64,000 nt of DNA, taken from the NCBI GenBank assembly GCA_965229695.1, contig OZ245921.1, forward strand, positions 186,001-250,000, read 5' to 3'. The notes under the pieces were generated by a model that was not told the origin of the DNA, made no database searches, and saw only the letters and a program-made list of their open reading frames with translations. Positions 8,780 to 16,925 of this stretch are shown here, piece by piece (positions within the stretch are counted from its first letter, which is position 1; every line of letters begins with the position of its first letter). The DNA is from JANSYL01 sp965229695 (GTDB lineage: Bacteria; Pseudomonadota; Alphaproteobacteria; Rhodobacterales; Rhodobacteraceae). The position numbers were made by a program, and so were the translations under genes.

Positions 8780-9913
8780 GTGAACAAAATCGACCCCCGC
8801 GCCCAGTGTTTTGAAACCACGTCTTTGGCCGAGCTGATGGCCCAAGCCGCCGCGCGGCGTGATGCGCATTGGGGCCGTACGATCACCTATTCGCGGAAGG
8901 TTTTTGTCCCGCTAACCAATATGTGCCGGGATACCTGCGGCTATTGCACCTTTGTCAAACATCCCGACGACCCGGCGGCGCAGATCATGACACCGGAGCA
9001 GGTTCTGGCCAGCGTCCGCAAAGGGGCACGGCAGGGGTGTAAGGAGATTCTGTTCAGCTTGGGCGAAAAGCCCGAGCTGCGCTACGCCCAAGCGCGCGAT
9101 GCGCTCGCCGCCTTGGGGTACACGCGGATGACCGACTATTTGGCCGATATGTGCGCCCTGGTCCGTGCCGAAACGCCGTTATTGCCACATGTGAACGCGG
9201 GCACGCTGGCTGAGGATGAGATCCTGCGGCTTAAGCCCGTCTCAGCTTCGATGGGGATGATGCTGGAAACCGTCAGTCGGCGCCTCACCCGGCCCGGCAT
9301 GCCGCATCACGCCTGCCCAGACAAGATGCCGATCCAACGCCTGCGCACTTTGGATCGGGCGGGCGAGCACAAAGTGCCCTTCACCACCGGGTTATTGATC
9401 GGGATTGGTGAAACCTGGGCGGATCGGATCGACGCCCTGATGGCCATTGAGGCCGCGCATCAGCGCCATGGCCATATTCAAGAGGTCATCATCCAAAACT
9501 TCCAGCGCAAGCCGGGCATCGCCATGCAGGATCATCCCGAGCCGAGCTTGGATGACATGCTGCGCACCATCGTCGCCGCACGGCTGATCCTCTCGCCCGA
9601 GATCAGCCTGCAAGCGCCGCCCAACCTGAGCGCCCGACATATCACCTATCTGGATGCGGGCATTAACGATTGGGGCGGGATTTCGCCGGTCACCATCGAC
9701 TTTATCAACCCGCAGCACGAATGGCCGGAAATCCAGGCACTCGCCGCCTCCTGCGCCAAGGCGGGATTTCACCTGCAAGAACGGCTGACTGTGTATCCGC
9801 GTTTCATGGGGCCCGAAGACGGCTTTCTCGCGCCACAAATGGAGGGTGGCGTGCGCAAACTAGCTCGCGCCGATGGGCTGGCCCAACACCAGATTGTGGA
9901 GGCTGCGGAATGA
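8780..9913 (+). CDS. cofG: FO synthase subunit 1 (radical SAM), CofG
   Basis: A 377-residue radical SAM enzyme. Cys49, Cys53 and Cys56 (CRDTCGYC) form the 4Fe-4S/SAM site. With CofH it joins 5-amino-6-ribitylamino-uracil and tyrosine into the deazaflavin FO, the chromophore of coenzyme F420. LFSLGEKPE (around 94-102) and the HVNAGTL region match CofG. The GTG start at 8780 gives the normal N-terminus. It is a separate subunit, as in archaea and cyanobacteria, not the fused FbiC of actinobacteria. It overlaps cofH by four bases and heads a seven-gene F420 operon. Confidence 0.95.
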   Translation: MNKIDPRAQCFETTSLAELMAQAAARRDAHWGRTITYSRKVFVPLTNMCRDTCGYCTFVKHPDDPAAQIMTPEQVLASVRKGARQGCKEILFSLGEKPELRYAQARDALAALGYTRMTDYLADMCALVRAETPLLPHVNAGTLAEDEILRLKPVSASMGMMLETVSRRLTRPGMPHHACPDKMPIQRLRTLDRAGEHKVPFTTGLLIGIGETWADRIDALMAIEAAHQRHGHIQEVIIQNFQRKPGIAMQDHPEPSLDDMLRTIVAARLILSPEISLQAPPNLSARHITYLDAGINDWGGISPVTIDFINPQHEWPEIQALAASCAKAGFHLQERLTVYPRFMGPEDGFLAPQMEGGVRKLARADGLAQHQIVEAAE

Positions 9914-11166
9914 AAGATTTGACCACATCAAGCTTTGATCTGGCGACGCAGGTCTCGCAAGCTGGCCCCCATGTGCGCGCCATTCTAGAGCGCGCCTTGG
10001 CGGGCCATGAGGTGACGGAGGCTGAGGGCGAGACCCTATTTGCCGCCAACCGATCCGATATGGGCGCCATTCGCGCCGTGGCCGATCATTTCCGGGCCCA
10101 GACCAATGGCGATCAGGTCAGCTTTGTGGTGAACCGCAATATCAACTTCACCAATGTCTGTTACATGGGCTGCCGCTTTTGCAACTTCGCCAAACGGGTC
10201 GAGGAGCCGGGGGCCGAATGGCTGAGCCTTGATCAGATCGTGGCCCGCGCGCAGGAAGCCTGGGATCGCGGCGGGACGGAGGTGTGCATCCAAGGTGGGC
10301 TGCACCCCAAACTGCCCGGCAGCTATTACCGCGACATTCTGATGGCGATCAAAACGGCGCTGCCCGATATGCATATCCACGCCTATTCTCCGTTCGAGAT
10401 TTGGTATGGCGCGTCCAAAAACAAGCAGGATTACCGCAGCTTCCTGTCTGATTTGAAGGCAGCGGGTCTGGGCACGATGCCGGGCACGGCGGCCGAGATC
10501 CTCGATACTGAGGTGCGGCGGAAGCTGACCAAAAATAAGCTATCGGCCGAGGCTTGGGTCGACATCATTCGCACCGCACATGAGGTTGGCATTAAAACCT
10601 CCGCCACGATTATGTATGGCCATGTCGATGCGCCGCGCCATTGGGCCGCCCATATCGCCCTGCTGCGGTCGATTCAGAAAGATACGGGCGGGTTTACCGA
10701 ACTGGTGCCGCTCTCGTTCGTGCATACGGATTCGCCGCTTTACACGGCCGACCCGTCTGCGGTGCGCCCAGGGCCGACCGCAGATGAGGTTGAAAAGATG
10801 CACGCGGTCTCTCGCATCATGCTGCATAGATGGATCGACAATATTCAGGTGTCTTGGACCAAACTTGGGCCCGAACGCGCCCGCGATCTGCTGTCGGCAG
10901 GCGTGAACGACCTGGGCGGCACTCTGATGAATGAAAGCATCAGCCGCGCCGCAGGCTCGGACCATGGGCAGGAAATCACCGCCAAAGAGCTGTGTGATAT
11001 CATCCGCTCGGCGGGCCGCATCCCGGTGCGGCGCAACACGGTCTATAACGTGACCGAGGTGTTTGACGACCATGACCCGGTTGAAATCGCGCCTTTGGTT
11101 GATCGCCAGGAACGCGACCCGCTGGCCTTTCTGAAGCTGTTTCCAGAGCAATCGGCGGCGGAATGA
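9910..11166 (+). CDS. cofH: FO synthase subunit 2 (radical SAM), CofH
   Basis: A 418-residue radical SAM protein with Cys84, Cys88 and Cys91 (CYMGCRFC). CofH generates the tyrosine-derived radical adduct with 5-amino-6-ribitylamino-uracil that CofG cyclises to FO. CIQGGLHP (near residue 118), HAYSPFEI, and GVNDLGGTLMNESISRAAG near residue 335 are family signatures. The ATG at 9910 overlaps the cofG stop (ATGA), and the open frame upstream of it lies inside cofG. Coupling to cofG and cofD indicates stoichiometric expression. Confidence 0.95.
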   Translation: MKDLTTSSFDLATQVSQAGPHVRAILERALAGHEVTEAEGETLFAANRSDMGAIRAVADHFRAQTNGDQVSFVVNRNINFTNVCYMGCRFCNFAKRVEEPGAEWLSLDQIVARAQEAWDRGGTEVCIQGGLHPKLPGSYYRDILMAIKTALPDMHIHAYSPFEIWYGASKNKQDYRSFLSDLKAAGLGTMPGTAAEILDTEVRRKLTKNKLSAEAWVDIIRTAHEVGIKTSATIMYGHVDAPRHWAAHIALLRSIQKDTGGFTELVPLSFVHTDSPLYTADPSAVRPGPTADEVEKMHAVSRIMLHRWIDNIQVSWTKLGPERARDLLSAGVNDLGGTLMNESISRAAGSDHGQEITAKELCDIIRSAGRIPVRRNTVYNVTEVFDDHDPVEIAPLVDRQERDPLAFLKLFPEQSAAE

Positions 11167-12119
11167 GCGTGAAACTCACATTGATCGCCGGGGGCGTTGG
11201 TGGGGCCAAGATGGCCGAAGGCTTCGCCGCCTTGCCGCAAGTCGATCTGACGGTGATCGGCAATGTGGCTGATGATGCCGAATTCCACGGGCTTTGGGTG
11301 TCGCCCGATATCGACACGATGATCTACACCCTGGGCGGCGTCATCAACCGCACCCAAGGTTGGGGGCTGGAAGATGAAGGCCGCCGGGCGCTCGACACAT
11401 TGACCACCCTAGGCGAAGACACTTGGATGTTCCTTGGCGATCGGGATTTTGGGCTGCATATCCACCGCACCCGCAGGATCGCGGCGGGCGATCGACGTTC
11501 GGCGATCGCAGCCGACATCGCACACGCATTTGGGGTCAGTGCCCAAATCGTTCTACCGACCGATGATCTGGTGCAAACCCGCGTGCGGACGGACCAAGGC
11601 TGGCTTGGGTTTCAAGAATACTTCGTGCGCGAACGCTGCGCGCCCGAGGTGCGGGAGGTCGTCTTTGACGGCATCGACACCGCACGACCAACGCCGGAGG
11701 CCCTGACCGCGCTGTCCGAGGCCGATCTGATCGTGATAGCGCCGTCGAACCCGCTGGTTTCCGTCGCGCCGATCCTCGGCATTCCGGGGCTGCGCGCCGC
11801 TGTTGCCGCGGCCCCCGCGCCGGTGATCGCGGTCAGCCCCCTCATCGCGGGCAAGGTGGTCAAAGGGCCCGCCGACCGGATGCTGGCCAGCCTCGGCCAT
11901 CGCCAGGATGCGGTGGGGGTGGCGGCGCTTTATGCCGATATCGCGGATCAGATGGTGATTGATCACAGCGATGCGGGCCTCGCCGCCGAGATTGCGGGCC
12001 TGGGGCTGACGCCCAGCACGACCGATATCCTGATGCGGGACGCCGCTGATAAGGCACGGCTGGCAGGTGAGATCCTAGCGCTCGCCACAGCGCGCCCAGG
12101 CGAGGGGACCGCCGCATGA
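11163..12119 (+). CDS. cofD: 2-phospho-L-lactate transferase CofD
   Basis: A 318-residue soluble enzyme that transfers the phospho-lactyl (or phosphoenolpyruvyl) moiety from the guanylated donor made by CofC onto FO. The N-terminal GGVGGAKMAEG (residues 10-20), NVADDAEFHGLWVSPDIDT (around 38-56), and APSNPLVSVAPI are CofD-family signatures. It overlaps cofH and cofC by four bases on each side. Whether the organism builds classic F420, dehydro-F420 or the 3-phosphoglycerate variant depends mainly on CofC specificity and is not visible here. Confidence 0.95.
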   Translation: MSVKLTLIAGGVGGAKMAEGFAALPQVDLTVIGNVADDAEFHGLWVSPDIDTMIYTLGGVINRTQGWGLEDEGRRALDTLTTLGEDTWMFLGDRDFGLHIHRTRRIAAGDRRSAIAADIAHAFGVSAQIVLPTDDLVQTRVRTDQGWLGFQEYFVRERCAPEVREVVFDGIDTARPTPEALTALSEADLIVIAPSNPLVSVAPILGIPGLRAAVAAAPAPVIAVSPLIAGKVVKGPADRMLASLGHRQDAVGVAALYADIADQMVIDHSDAGLAAEIAGLGLTPSTTDILMRDAADKARLAGEILALATARPGEGTAA

Positions 12120-12757
12120 GGCCCGATATTCTGCTTTGCGTCCCCATGAAAGACCCGTGCCGCGCCAAAACGCGGCTCCGCGACAGCCTTGATCCGGCTG
12201 AGCGCGCCCGCTTTGCCCGCGCCATGTTTGACCGGACTTTGGATTTGCTGATCCGCCTGCGGCGCGAGGATGCCCAGCCACTTTTTGATCTGGCTGTGGT
12301 CACCGGCTGCGAGACCATTCATGCGCGCGCCGAAGCGCTTGGTGTACGCGCCATCGCCGAACGCCCCGATGCCACCCTGACCGACGCGGCGACCGATGCC
12401 GCCCAGGCCGCGGCGGATTTGGGTTATGACAAACTCTGCCTTCTGCCCGCCGATCTTGCCGCGCCCGCGCCGGAAGAGATTCGACAGCTTCTTATGCAAG
12501 AATTGCCGACGCCAGGGCTGGTTTTGTGCCCCTCACGCGATTTTGGGACCAACGCGGTGCTTGCCGCCCCGCCAACCGCCCTGCCCTTTGCATTTGGCCC
12601 AGGCTCTTTCCACGCACATCGCAGCAATGCTGAGGCTGCGGGCCTGACCCCGATCCTGCTGCCGCTGGAAAGCCTGCGTTGGGATATCGACAGCTCCGCC
12701 GACCTGGCCGCCTTCCGCAGCTTGGCCCCCAGCCTTTTCGACGGGGAAACCGCATGA
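12116..12757 (+). CDS. cofC: Phospholactate/PEP guanylyltransferase CofC
   Basis: A 213-residue nucleotidyltransferase of the CofC/FbiD family, which activates 2-phospholactate, PEP or 3-phosphoglycerate with GTP for CofD. VPMKDPCRAKTRL (about residues 9-21) is the nucleotide-binding loop typical of the family, and LLPADLAAPAP near residue 108 is the metal-binding strand. RDFGTNAVLAAPP matches the conserved region after it. It overlaps cofD and cofE by four bases. The length is normal for a stand-alone CofC. Confidence 0.9.
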   Translation: MRPDILLCVPMKDPCRAKTRLRDSLDPAERARFARAMFDRTLDLLIRLRREDAQPLFDLAVVTGCETIHARAEALGVRAIAERPDATLTDAATDAAQAAADLGYDKLCLLPADLAAPAPEEIRQLLMQELPTPGLVLCPSRDFGTNAVLAAPPTALPFAFGPGSFHAHRSNAEAAGLTPILLPLESLRWDIDSSADLAAFRSLAPSLFDGETA

Positions 12758-13530
12758 GCACCGCCGTTTCGTTGACCCCCATTGAGGGCATCCCGGATAT
12801 CAAACCCGGTGACGATCTGGCCGCTATTCTGGGCGATTGCCTTGAGGCGATGGGGCTGCCGCCGCGCAATGGCGATGTCCTGTGCCTGGCGCATAAGGTC
12901 TTTTCCAAGGCCGAGGGCAATATCATTGACCTGTCGACCGTCCGCCCCTCCGCCAAAGCGCGGGAGATTGCGGCCAATCTCAACAAAGACCCCGCCAAGG
13001 TCGAGGTTGTGCTGGGCCAAAGCCGCGCGATCCTGCGTGCTTTTAAGCACCCCAGCCAAAACGAAGGCACGCTGATCTGCGAGCATAAGCGCGGCTATAT
13101 CTCGGCCAATGCGGGCGTTGACGCCTCGAATGCCGAAGGTGACGGCACGGTGATCACCCTGCCCGACGATCCCGATGCCAGCCTGCGCCGGTTTTGCGCC
13201 GCCCTTTCAGATCGGTTCGGCGTGCGGGTCGGCGCGGTGATGACCGACACATTTGGCCGTCCCTGGCGCTTAGGCCAGGTGAATGTCGCCATTGGCCTTT
13301 TCTCGGTGCCCGCGACCCGCCGCGAACAAGGGACCGAGGATGCGTATGGCCGCCCGTTGCTGGTGACCGAACCCGCCTTTGCCGATGAAATCGCCGCCGC
13401 CTCGGGCCTGGTGGTGCAGAAAGCCGCCAAAACCCCCGCCGTGCTGTTTCGCGGGCTGGATTGGCACCCCAATGACACAAGCAGCGGCCAAGATCTGCTG
13501 CGCGACGAGAAAGAGGATATGTTCAGGTGA
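12754..13530 (+). CDS. cofE: Coenzyme F420:L-glutamate ligase CofE
   Basis: A 258-residue ligase that adds L-glutamate residues to F420-0 using GTP. The start at 12754 overlaps cofC (ATGA). GDVLCLAHKVFSKAEG (around residues 40-55), VDASNAEGDG (about 123-132) and DTFGRPWRLGQVNVAIG (about 168-184) are clear CofE signatures. It lacks the C-terminal FMN domain of mycobacterial FbiB, so poly-glutamylation would be by this single-domain enzyme. Confidence 0.95.
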   Translation: MSTAVSLTPIEGIPDIKPGDDLAAILGDCLEAMGLPPRNGDVLCLAHKVFSKAEGNIIDLSTVRPSAKAREIAANLNKDPAKVEVVLGQSRAILRAFKHPSQNEGTLICEHKRGYISANAGVDASNAEGDGTVITLPDDPDASLRRFCAALSDRFGVRVGAVMTDTFGRPWRLGQVNVAIGLFSVPATRREQGTEDAYGRPLLVTEPAFADEIAAASGLVVQKAAKTPAVLFRGLDWHPNDTSSGQDLLRDEKEDMFR

Positions 13531-14195
13531 CACTCGCAATCATTGGCGGCACCGGGCCGCAGGGCAAAGGATTGGCGCTGCGCTTTGCGCGCGCGGGGCG
13601 GGCGGTGGCCATCGGCTCCCGCGATGCCGCGCGCGCGGTGGAAACGGCGGCAGAGCTTCAAGCGCTGCTGCCCGAAGGCAGCGCCACGATCACCGGCATG
13701 GATAATGAGGCCGCCGTGGCCGCGGCGGAGGAGTTTGTGATCCTTTCGGTGCCTTATGCCGGCCATGACGCCACGCTGAGGGCGCTAAAACCGCATCTGA
13801 CCAATAAAATCCTGATCGACATCGTGGTGCCGCTTTCGCCCGACGATCCGAAAAAGGTCGATATGCCCCCCGAAGGCTCGGCGACCGAGGCGGCGCAGGC
13901 GATCCTGGGGCCGGAGATCCCGGTGATTGGTGCGTTGCACAATGTCTCGGCCACGACGCTCAACACGCTCGATTGGGATATCAACTGTGACGTACTGGTC
14001 TGCGGCAACGGGCTAAAGCCACGGCAAAAGGTCATGGCCCTGATCGAGGAACTAAGTGTGACCGCTTACAACGCAGGTGATGCCCAAGCCGCCCGCTGTA
14101 TCGAGGCCATCACCCCCATTCTCATCCGTATCAATATTTCCAAACAGGTGCCCTTTACCCATGCGGGAATCCGCATCTGGGCCCCGGACCACTGA
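13527..14195 (+). CDS. npdG: F420-dependent NADP reductase (Fno/NpdG)
   Basis: A 222-residue Rossmann protein that exchanges hydride between NADPH and F420. GGTGPQGKGLALRFARAG (residues 7-24) binds NADP, and the SVPYAGH stretch (around 74-80), DIVVPLSP and GALHNVSA follow in the order seen in archaeal Fno and bacterial NpdG. The GTG start overlaps the cofE stop. Its presence in the biosynthetic operon gives the cell a route to reduced F420 from NADPH without a glucose-6-phosphate or hydrogen-dependent enzyme. Confidence 0.92.
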   Translation: MTLAIIGGTGPQGKGLALRFARAGRAVAIGSRDAARAVETAAELQALLPEGSATITGMDNEAAVAAAEEFVILSVPYAGHDATLRALKPHLTNKILIDIVVPLSPDDPKKVDMPPEGSATEAAQAILGPEIPVIGALHNVSATTLNTLDWDINCDVLVCGNGLKPRQKVMALIEELSVTAYNAGDAQAARCIEAITPILIRINISKQVPFTHAGIRIWAPDH

Positions 14196-14203
14196 TCCCG
14201 AAA

Positions 14204-14210
14204 AGGAGGT
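14204..14210 (+). promoter_or_regulatory. Strong ribosome binding site before the LLM oxidoreductase
   Basis: AGGAGGT lies seven bases upstream of the ATG at 14218, a near-perfect anti-16S match. It fixes the start of the F420-type oxidoreductase inside a longer open frame. It contrasts with the overlapping starts of the six upstream genes, so this gene is probably translated at a higher and independent rate. Confidence 0.85.
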
Positions 14211-14217
14211 AAGACCC

Positions 14218-15219
14218 ATGGAATTCGCCATATGCTTCAAAGGCTTCATGGACCCCAAGCGCGCCCGTGCCCTGGTGCGGCAAGCTGAAAACGCCGGGTT
14301 CACCTATTGCTGGATGTATGACAGCCACATCCTTTGGCGCGAAAGCTTCATGGCGATGGCCATGTTGATGGAACACACCACCAAGATGCGCTTTGGCCCC
14401 TGCGTGACCAACCCCAACACGCGTGATTGGTCGGTCGCCGCCTCGATGTTCGGTTCGCTCGCCAAACAGTCCGAGGGTCGTTTTGACATTGGCGTGGGGC
14501 GCGGCGACAGCGCCGTGCGGGTGATGGGCAAAAAGCCCGCGCCGCTTGCCCGGATGGAGGAGTTTATTCACGCCGCCAAAGACCTCGTGCGTGGGGATGA
14601 GGTGCAATATGGCGAATGCCCCGCCCCGGTGCAGTTCCCCTGGGCCGAAGGTTATGAGCTGCCGGTTTGGGTCGCCGCATACGGCCCCAAAGCGCTCAGT
14701 TCCGCTGGTCGGGTGGGCGACGGTCTGATCCTGCAAATCGCGGAACCCACGATCTGTAAGTGGCTGGCCGACCAGGCCATTGCCGCCGGGAAAGCAGAAG
14801 GACGCGACATGTCGAACTATCGCGTCATGTCTGCCGCCCCTGCCTATTTCGGCACCCGCGAAGAATGCCTTGAAGCCACGCGCTGGTTCCCGGCCATGGT
14901 GGGCAACCACGTCGCTGATATCGTTGAGAAGTACGGCACCGACCGCGAAGATATCCCGCCCTCCCTGACCGCCTATATCAAGGATCGGAAGGGGTATGAT
15001 TATTCGAAACACGGCCAAAGCGATAACGCCTATCTCGATTTTATCTCGGACGATATCATCGAAAGCTTCAGCGTTTTGGGCGATGAAGACGCCCATATCG
15101 CCAAGCTCAAACAGTTGGAAGCGGCTGGTGTGACCCAGTTCAATATCTATCTCGACAATGGCCGCGAAGAAGAAATCATCGCCCGCTACGGCGAGAAAAT
15201 TATCCCGCACTGGTCGTAA
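14218..15219 (+). CDS. LLM-class F420-dependent oxidoreductase
   Basis: A 333-residue TIM-barrel protein of the luciferase-like monooxygenase superfamily, of the type I remember as the CPS_4043 (TIGR03842) family, which occurs with F420 genes. N-terminal FAICFKGFMDPKRARALVRQ, DIGVGRGDSAVR (about residues 89-100) and VAAYGPKALSSAGRVGDG (about 153-170) are cofactor-site segments. It uses its own strong ribosome binding site 22 bases after npdG and is followed by the operon terminator. It is the only obvious dedicated client of F420 in the operon; its substrate is unknown. Confidence 0.88.
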   Translation: MEFAICFKGFMDPKRARALVRQAENAGFTYCWMYDSHILWRESFMAMAMLMEHTTKMRFGPCVTNPNTRDWSVAASMFGSLAKQSEGRFDIGVGRGDSAVRVMGKKPAPLARMEEFIHAAKDLVRGDEVQYGECPAPVQFPWAEGYELPVWVAAYGPKALSSAGRVGDGLILQIAEPTICKWLADQAIAAGKAEGRDMSNYRVMSAAPAYFGTREECLEATRWFPAMVGNHVADIVEKYGTDREDIPPSLTAYIKDRKGYDYSKHGQSDNAYLDFISDDIIESFSVLGDEDAHIAKLKQLEAAGVTQFNIYLDNGREEEIIARYGEKIIPHWS

Positions 15220-15240
15220 CCCCACGGCCTTGCCACATTT

Positions 15241-15270
15241 AAGCCCGGCTTGGTGACAGGCCGGGCTTTT
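15241..15270 (+). terminator. Intrinsic terminator of the F420 operon
   Basis: AAGCCCGGC (15241-15249) pairs with GCCGGGCTT (15260-15268) across a 10-base loop and is followed by a short T run. It lies 22 bases after the LLM oxidoreductase stop, so it ends the cof transcript and separates it from the phosphorelay genes. Confidence 0.85.
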
Positions 15271-15416
15271 GCATGCGCCAATGCCCGTTAACCATTTAGG
15301 CGTCGGAAAAATGCATCGCCCGAGGCTTTGCACCCGAGCACCCAAATTTCGCCATGTTTGGCCGTATCCTAAGACTCACGAGGAAGACCGACTGAAAACA
15401 ATTTTAGGTTCCTTAG

Positions 15417-16445
15417 ATGGCATTAAGGGTCATAAACGTCGAAGACGATCCAGTAATTGCTCAACTGATCCGGGCATTTATTTCGTCCATGGAAGGCTTC
15501 GACCTAACCCATTTCGACACCGCCGAGGCTGCCGAAGAGGCGCTCTTGGATGGTGCAGAGGCAGATTTATTCCTACTCGACATTGATTTGCCGGGCATCA
15601 GTGGGCTGGATTTGCTCACCCGTATCCGGCAGATGCCGCAGTTCACCGAGACGCCGATCTTGATGGTCACGCTGCGCGGCGATGAACGGGCAGTGACGGA
15701 TGCCTTTGCACGCGGCAGCACAGATTACCTGCAAAAACCGTTGAACCCGCTGGAGTTCCAGTCGCGTATGCGGATTTTTGAGCGTCTGGCCGGGATGCAG
15801 CGCCAGGGCACGGTGGCCCCCACCGCCGCCAGCGAACAGGAAAGCCTGATCCGCGGCGTCACGAACACCTATCGCCCCTTTGACGTGTTCTGCAATTTTG
15901 TCGCCACGCTCTCGCGTATCGAAAGCGCCAAGTTCCAATTCTTGGCCTTTGGCATCACCGGCGTTGCGGAATGGCAGGATTACAAGGGCGACGAGGTTGT
16001 CGACGATATCATGGCCGCAATGGCGACCGCCCTGGCGGTGTCGTTCAAAAGCGACCTGCAACTTGTCACCCGGCTGAGCCATGGCGTCTTGATCGCTGCC
16101 TGCGCGGGTCAGGACATGGTTGAAAGCGACCAGATCCAGGAAGCGTTTGAGCATGAGCTTCGCAACCGGGTTGGCACCGACCTAAACGCCCCGGCCTGGC
16201 CGCAGGTTGTGGTCGGCAATTGCCGCGGCGGCAGCGTTTTCGCGGTGCCAAGCGGTGGAACGTTGATCCGCGCGGTTGAAAACCTGGCCAAGCGATCAGA
16301 AGAAGCTGGCGAAGTGCTGCGCCTGGATGAAGCGCGCTCGATTCTGAAGGAAAACTTTGGCGAGCGGAAACCCGAAAAGCGCGAGAAACGCACCAAGCTT
16401 TTTAGCGGCAAATCCAAAAAACGCGACGCGGCGCATTCGGCATGA
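15417..16445 (+). CDS. Response regulator with REC and degenerate GGDEF-like domain
   Basis: A 342-residue protein. REC domain at residues 1-122 with acidic pocket ED10-D11, phospho-acceptor Asp55 (LFLLDIDLPG), Thr in MVTLRG and Lys in LQKPLNP. Residues about 145-305 have the strand-helix pattern of a GGDEF domain, but the active loop reads TRLSHGVLIAA where RxGGDEF would stand, so diguanylate cyclase activity is unlikely. The C-terminal 35 residues are strongly basic. It heads the phosphorelay cluster; the start is fixed by the REC N-terminus. Possible roles are c-di-GMP or nucleotide sensing, or a protein-interaction output. Confidence 0.75.
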   Translation: MALRVINVEDDPVIAQLIRAFISSMEGFDLTHFDTAEAAEEALLDGAEADLFLLDIDLPGISGLDLLTRIRQMPQFTETPILMVTLRGDERAVTDAFARGSTDYLQKPLNPLEFQSRMRIFERLAGMQRQGTVAPTAASEQESLIRGVTNTYRPFDVFCNFVATLSRIESAKFQFLAFGITGVAEWQDYKGDEVVDDIMAAMATALAVSFKSDLQLVTRLSHGVLIAACAGQDMVESDQIQEAFEHELRNRVGTDLNAPAWPQVVVGNCRGGSVFAVPSGGTLIRAVENLAKRSEEAGEVLRLDEARSILKENFGERKPEKREKRTKLFSGKSKKRDAAHSA

Positions 16446-16557
16446 TCTGTCAGGTCCGCAACCGTTTTGCAGCCGCTTTGCGCGCCGTGGCCAAATCCAC
16501 GTCGGGGCAAAAACCGGTAGTTTTATGTACTGACCCTCAACAGGTTCGAGGTTGAAA

Positions 16558-16923
16558 ATGAACATGACTGACTCCCCCGAGATGTCCGAGGCGCTGCGCG
16601 CTGCGTTGGCTCCGATCCGCGACAGTTTCATCGCGTCGGTTCCCGACCGCATTGTCGAAATCAATGGCTGCCTATCCGCACTGACCGCGGGCGAAGACCC
16701 GATCAAAACGCTGTCGAACCTGCGCACCGAGGTGCACAAGATCGCCGGGATCGCAGGGTCGATTGGATTTCAAAACCTGGGCCAAACCAGCGCCAAGGCC
16801 GACAGCGCGCTGCGCGCTTTGATCGATGGTGAAATCGACGCGCCCAGCGTTCAACAGATTCTCAACCGAATCGATACCATTCTGTCCGAACTCAGCACAA
16901 TTCAGGCGCAAGGCGGAACCTAA
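16558..16923 (+). CDS. Histidine phosphotransfer (HPt) protein
   Basis: A 121-residue all-helical HPt protein. His60 in EVHKIAGIAGSIGF is the phosphorylation site, followed by the usual small residues. I chose the ATG at 16558, with GAGG 7-10 bases upstream. It lies three bases before the hybrid kinase, so it most likely shuttles phosphate between the kinase receiver domain and one of the two separate response regulators flanking the pair. No enzymatic domain is present. Confidence 0.85.
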   Translation: MNMTDSPEMSEALRAALAPIRDSFIASVPDRIVEINGCLSALTAGEDPIKTLSNLRTEVHKIAGIAGSIGFQNLGQTSAKADSALRALIDGEIDAPSVQQILNRIDTILSELSTIQAQGGT

Positions 16924-16925
16924 CA

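Noticed and set aside
14155..15345. 396-residue open frame antisense to the LLM oxidoreductase
   Set aside because: Runs through the clear terminator and opposite a gene with a consensus ribosome binding site; composition is that of a shadow frame.
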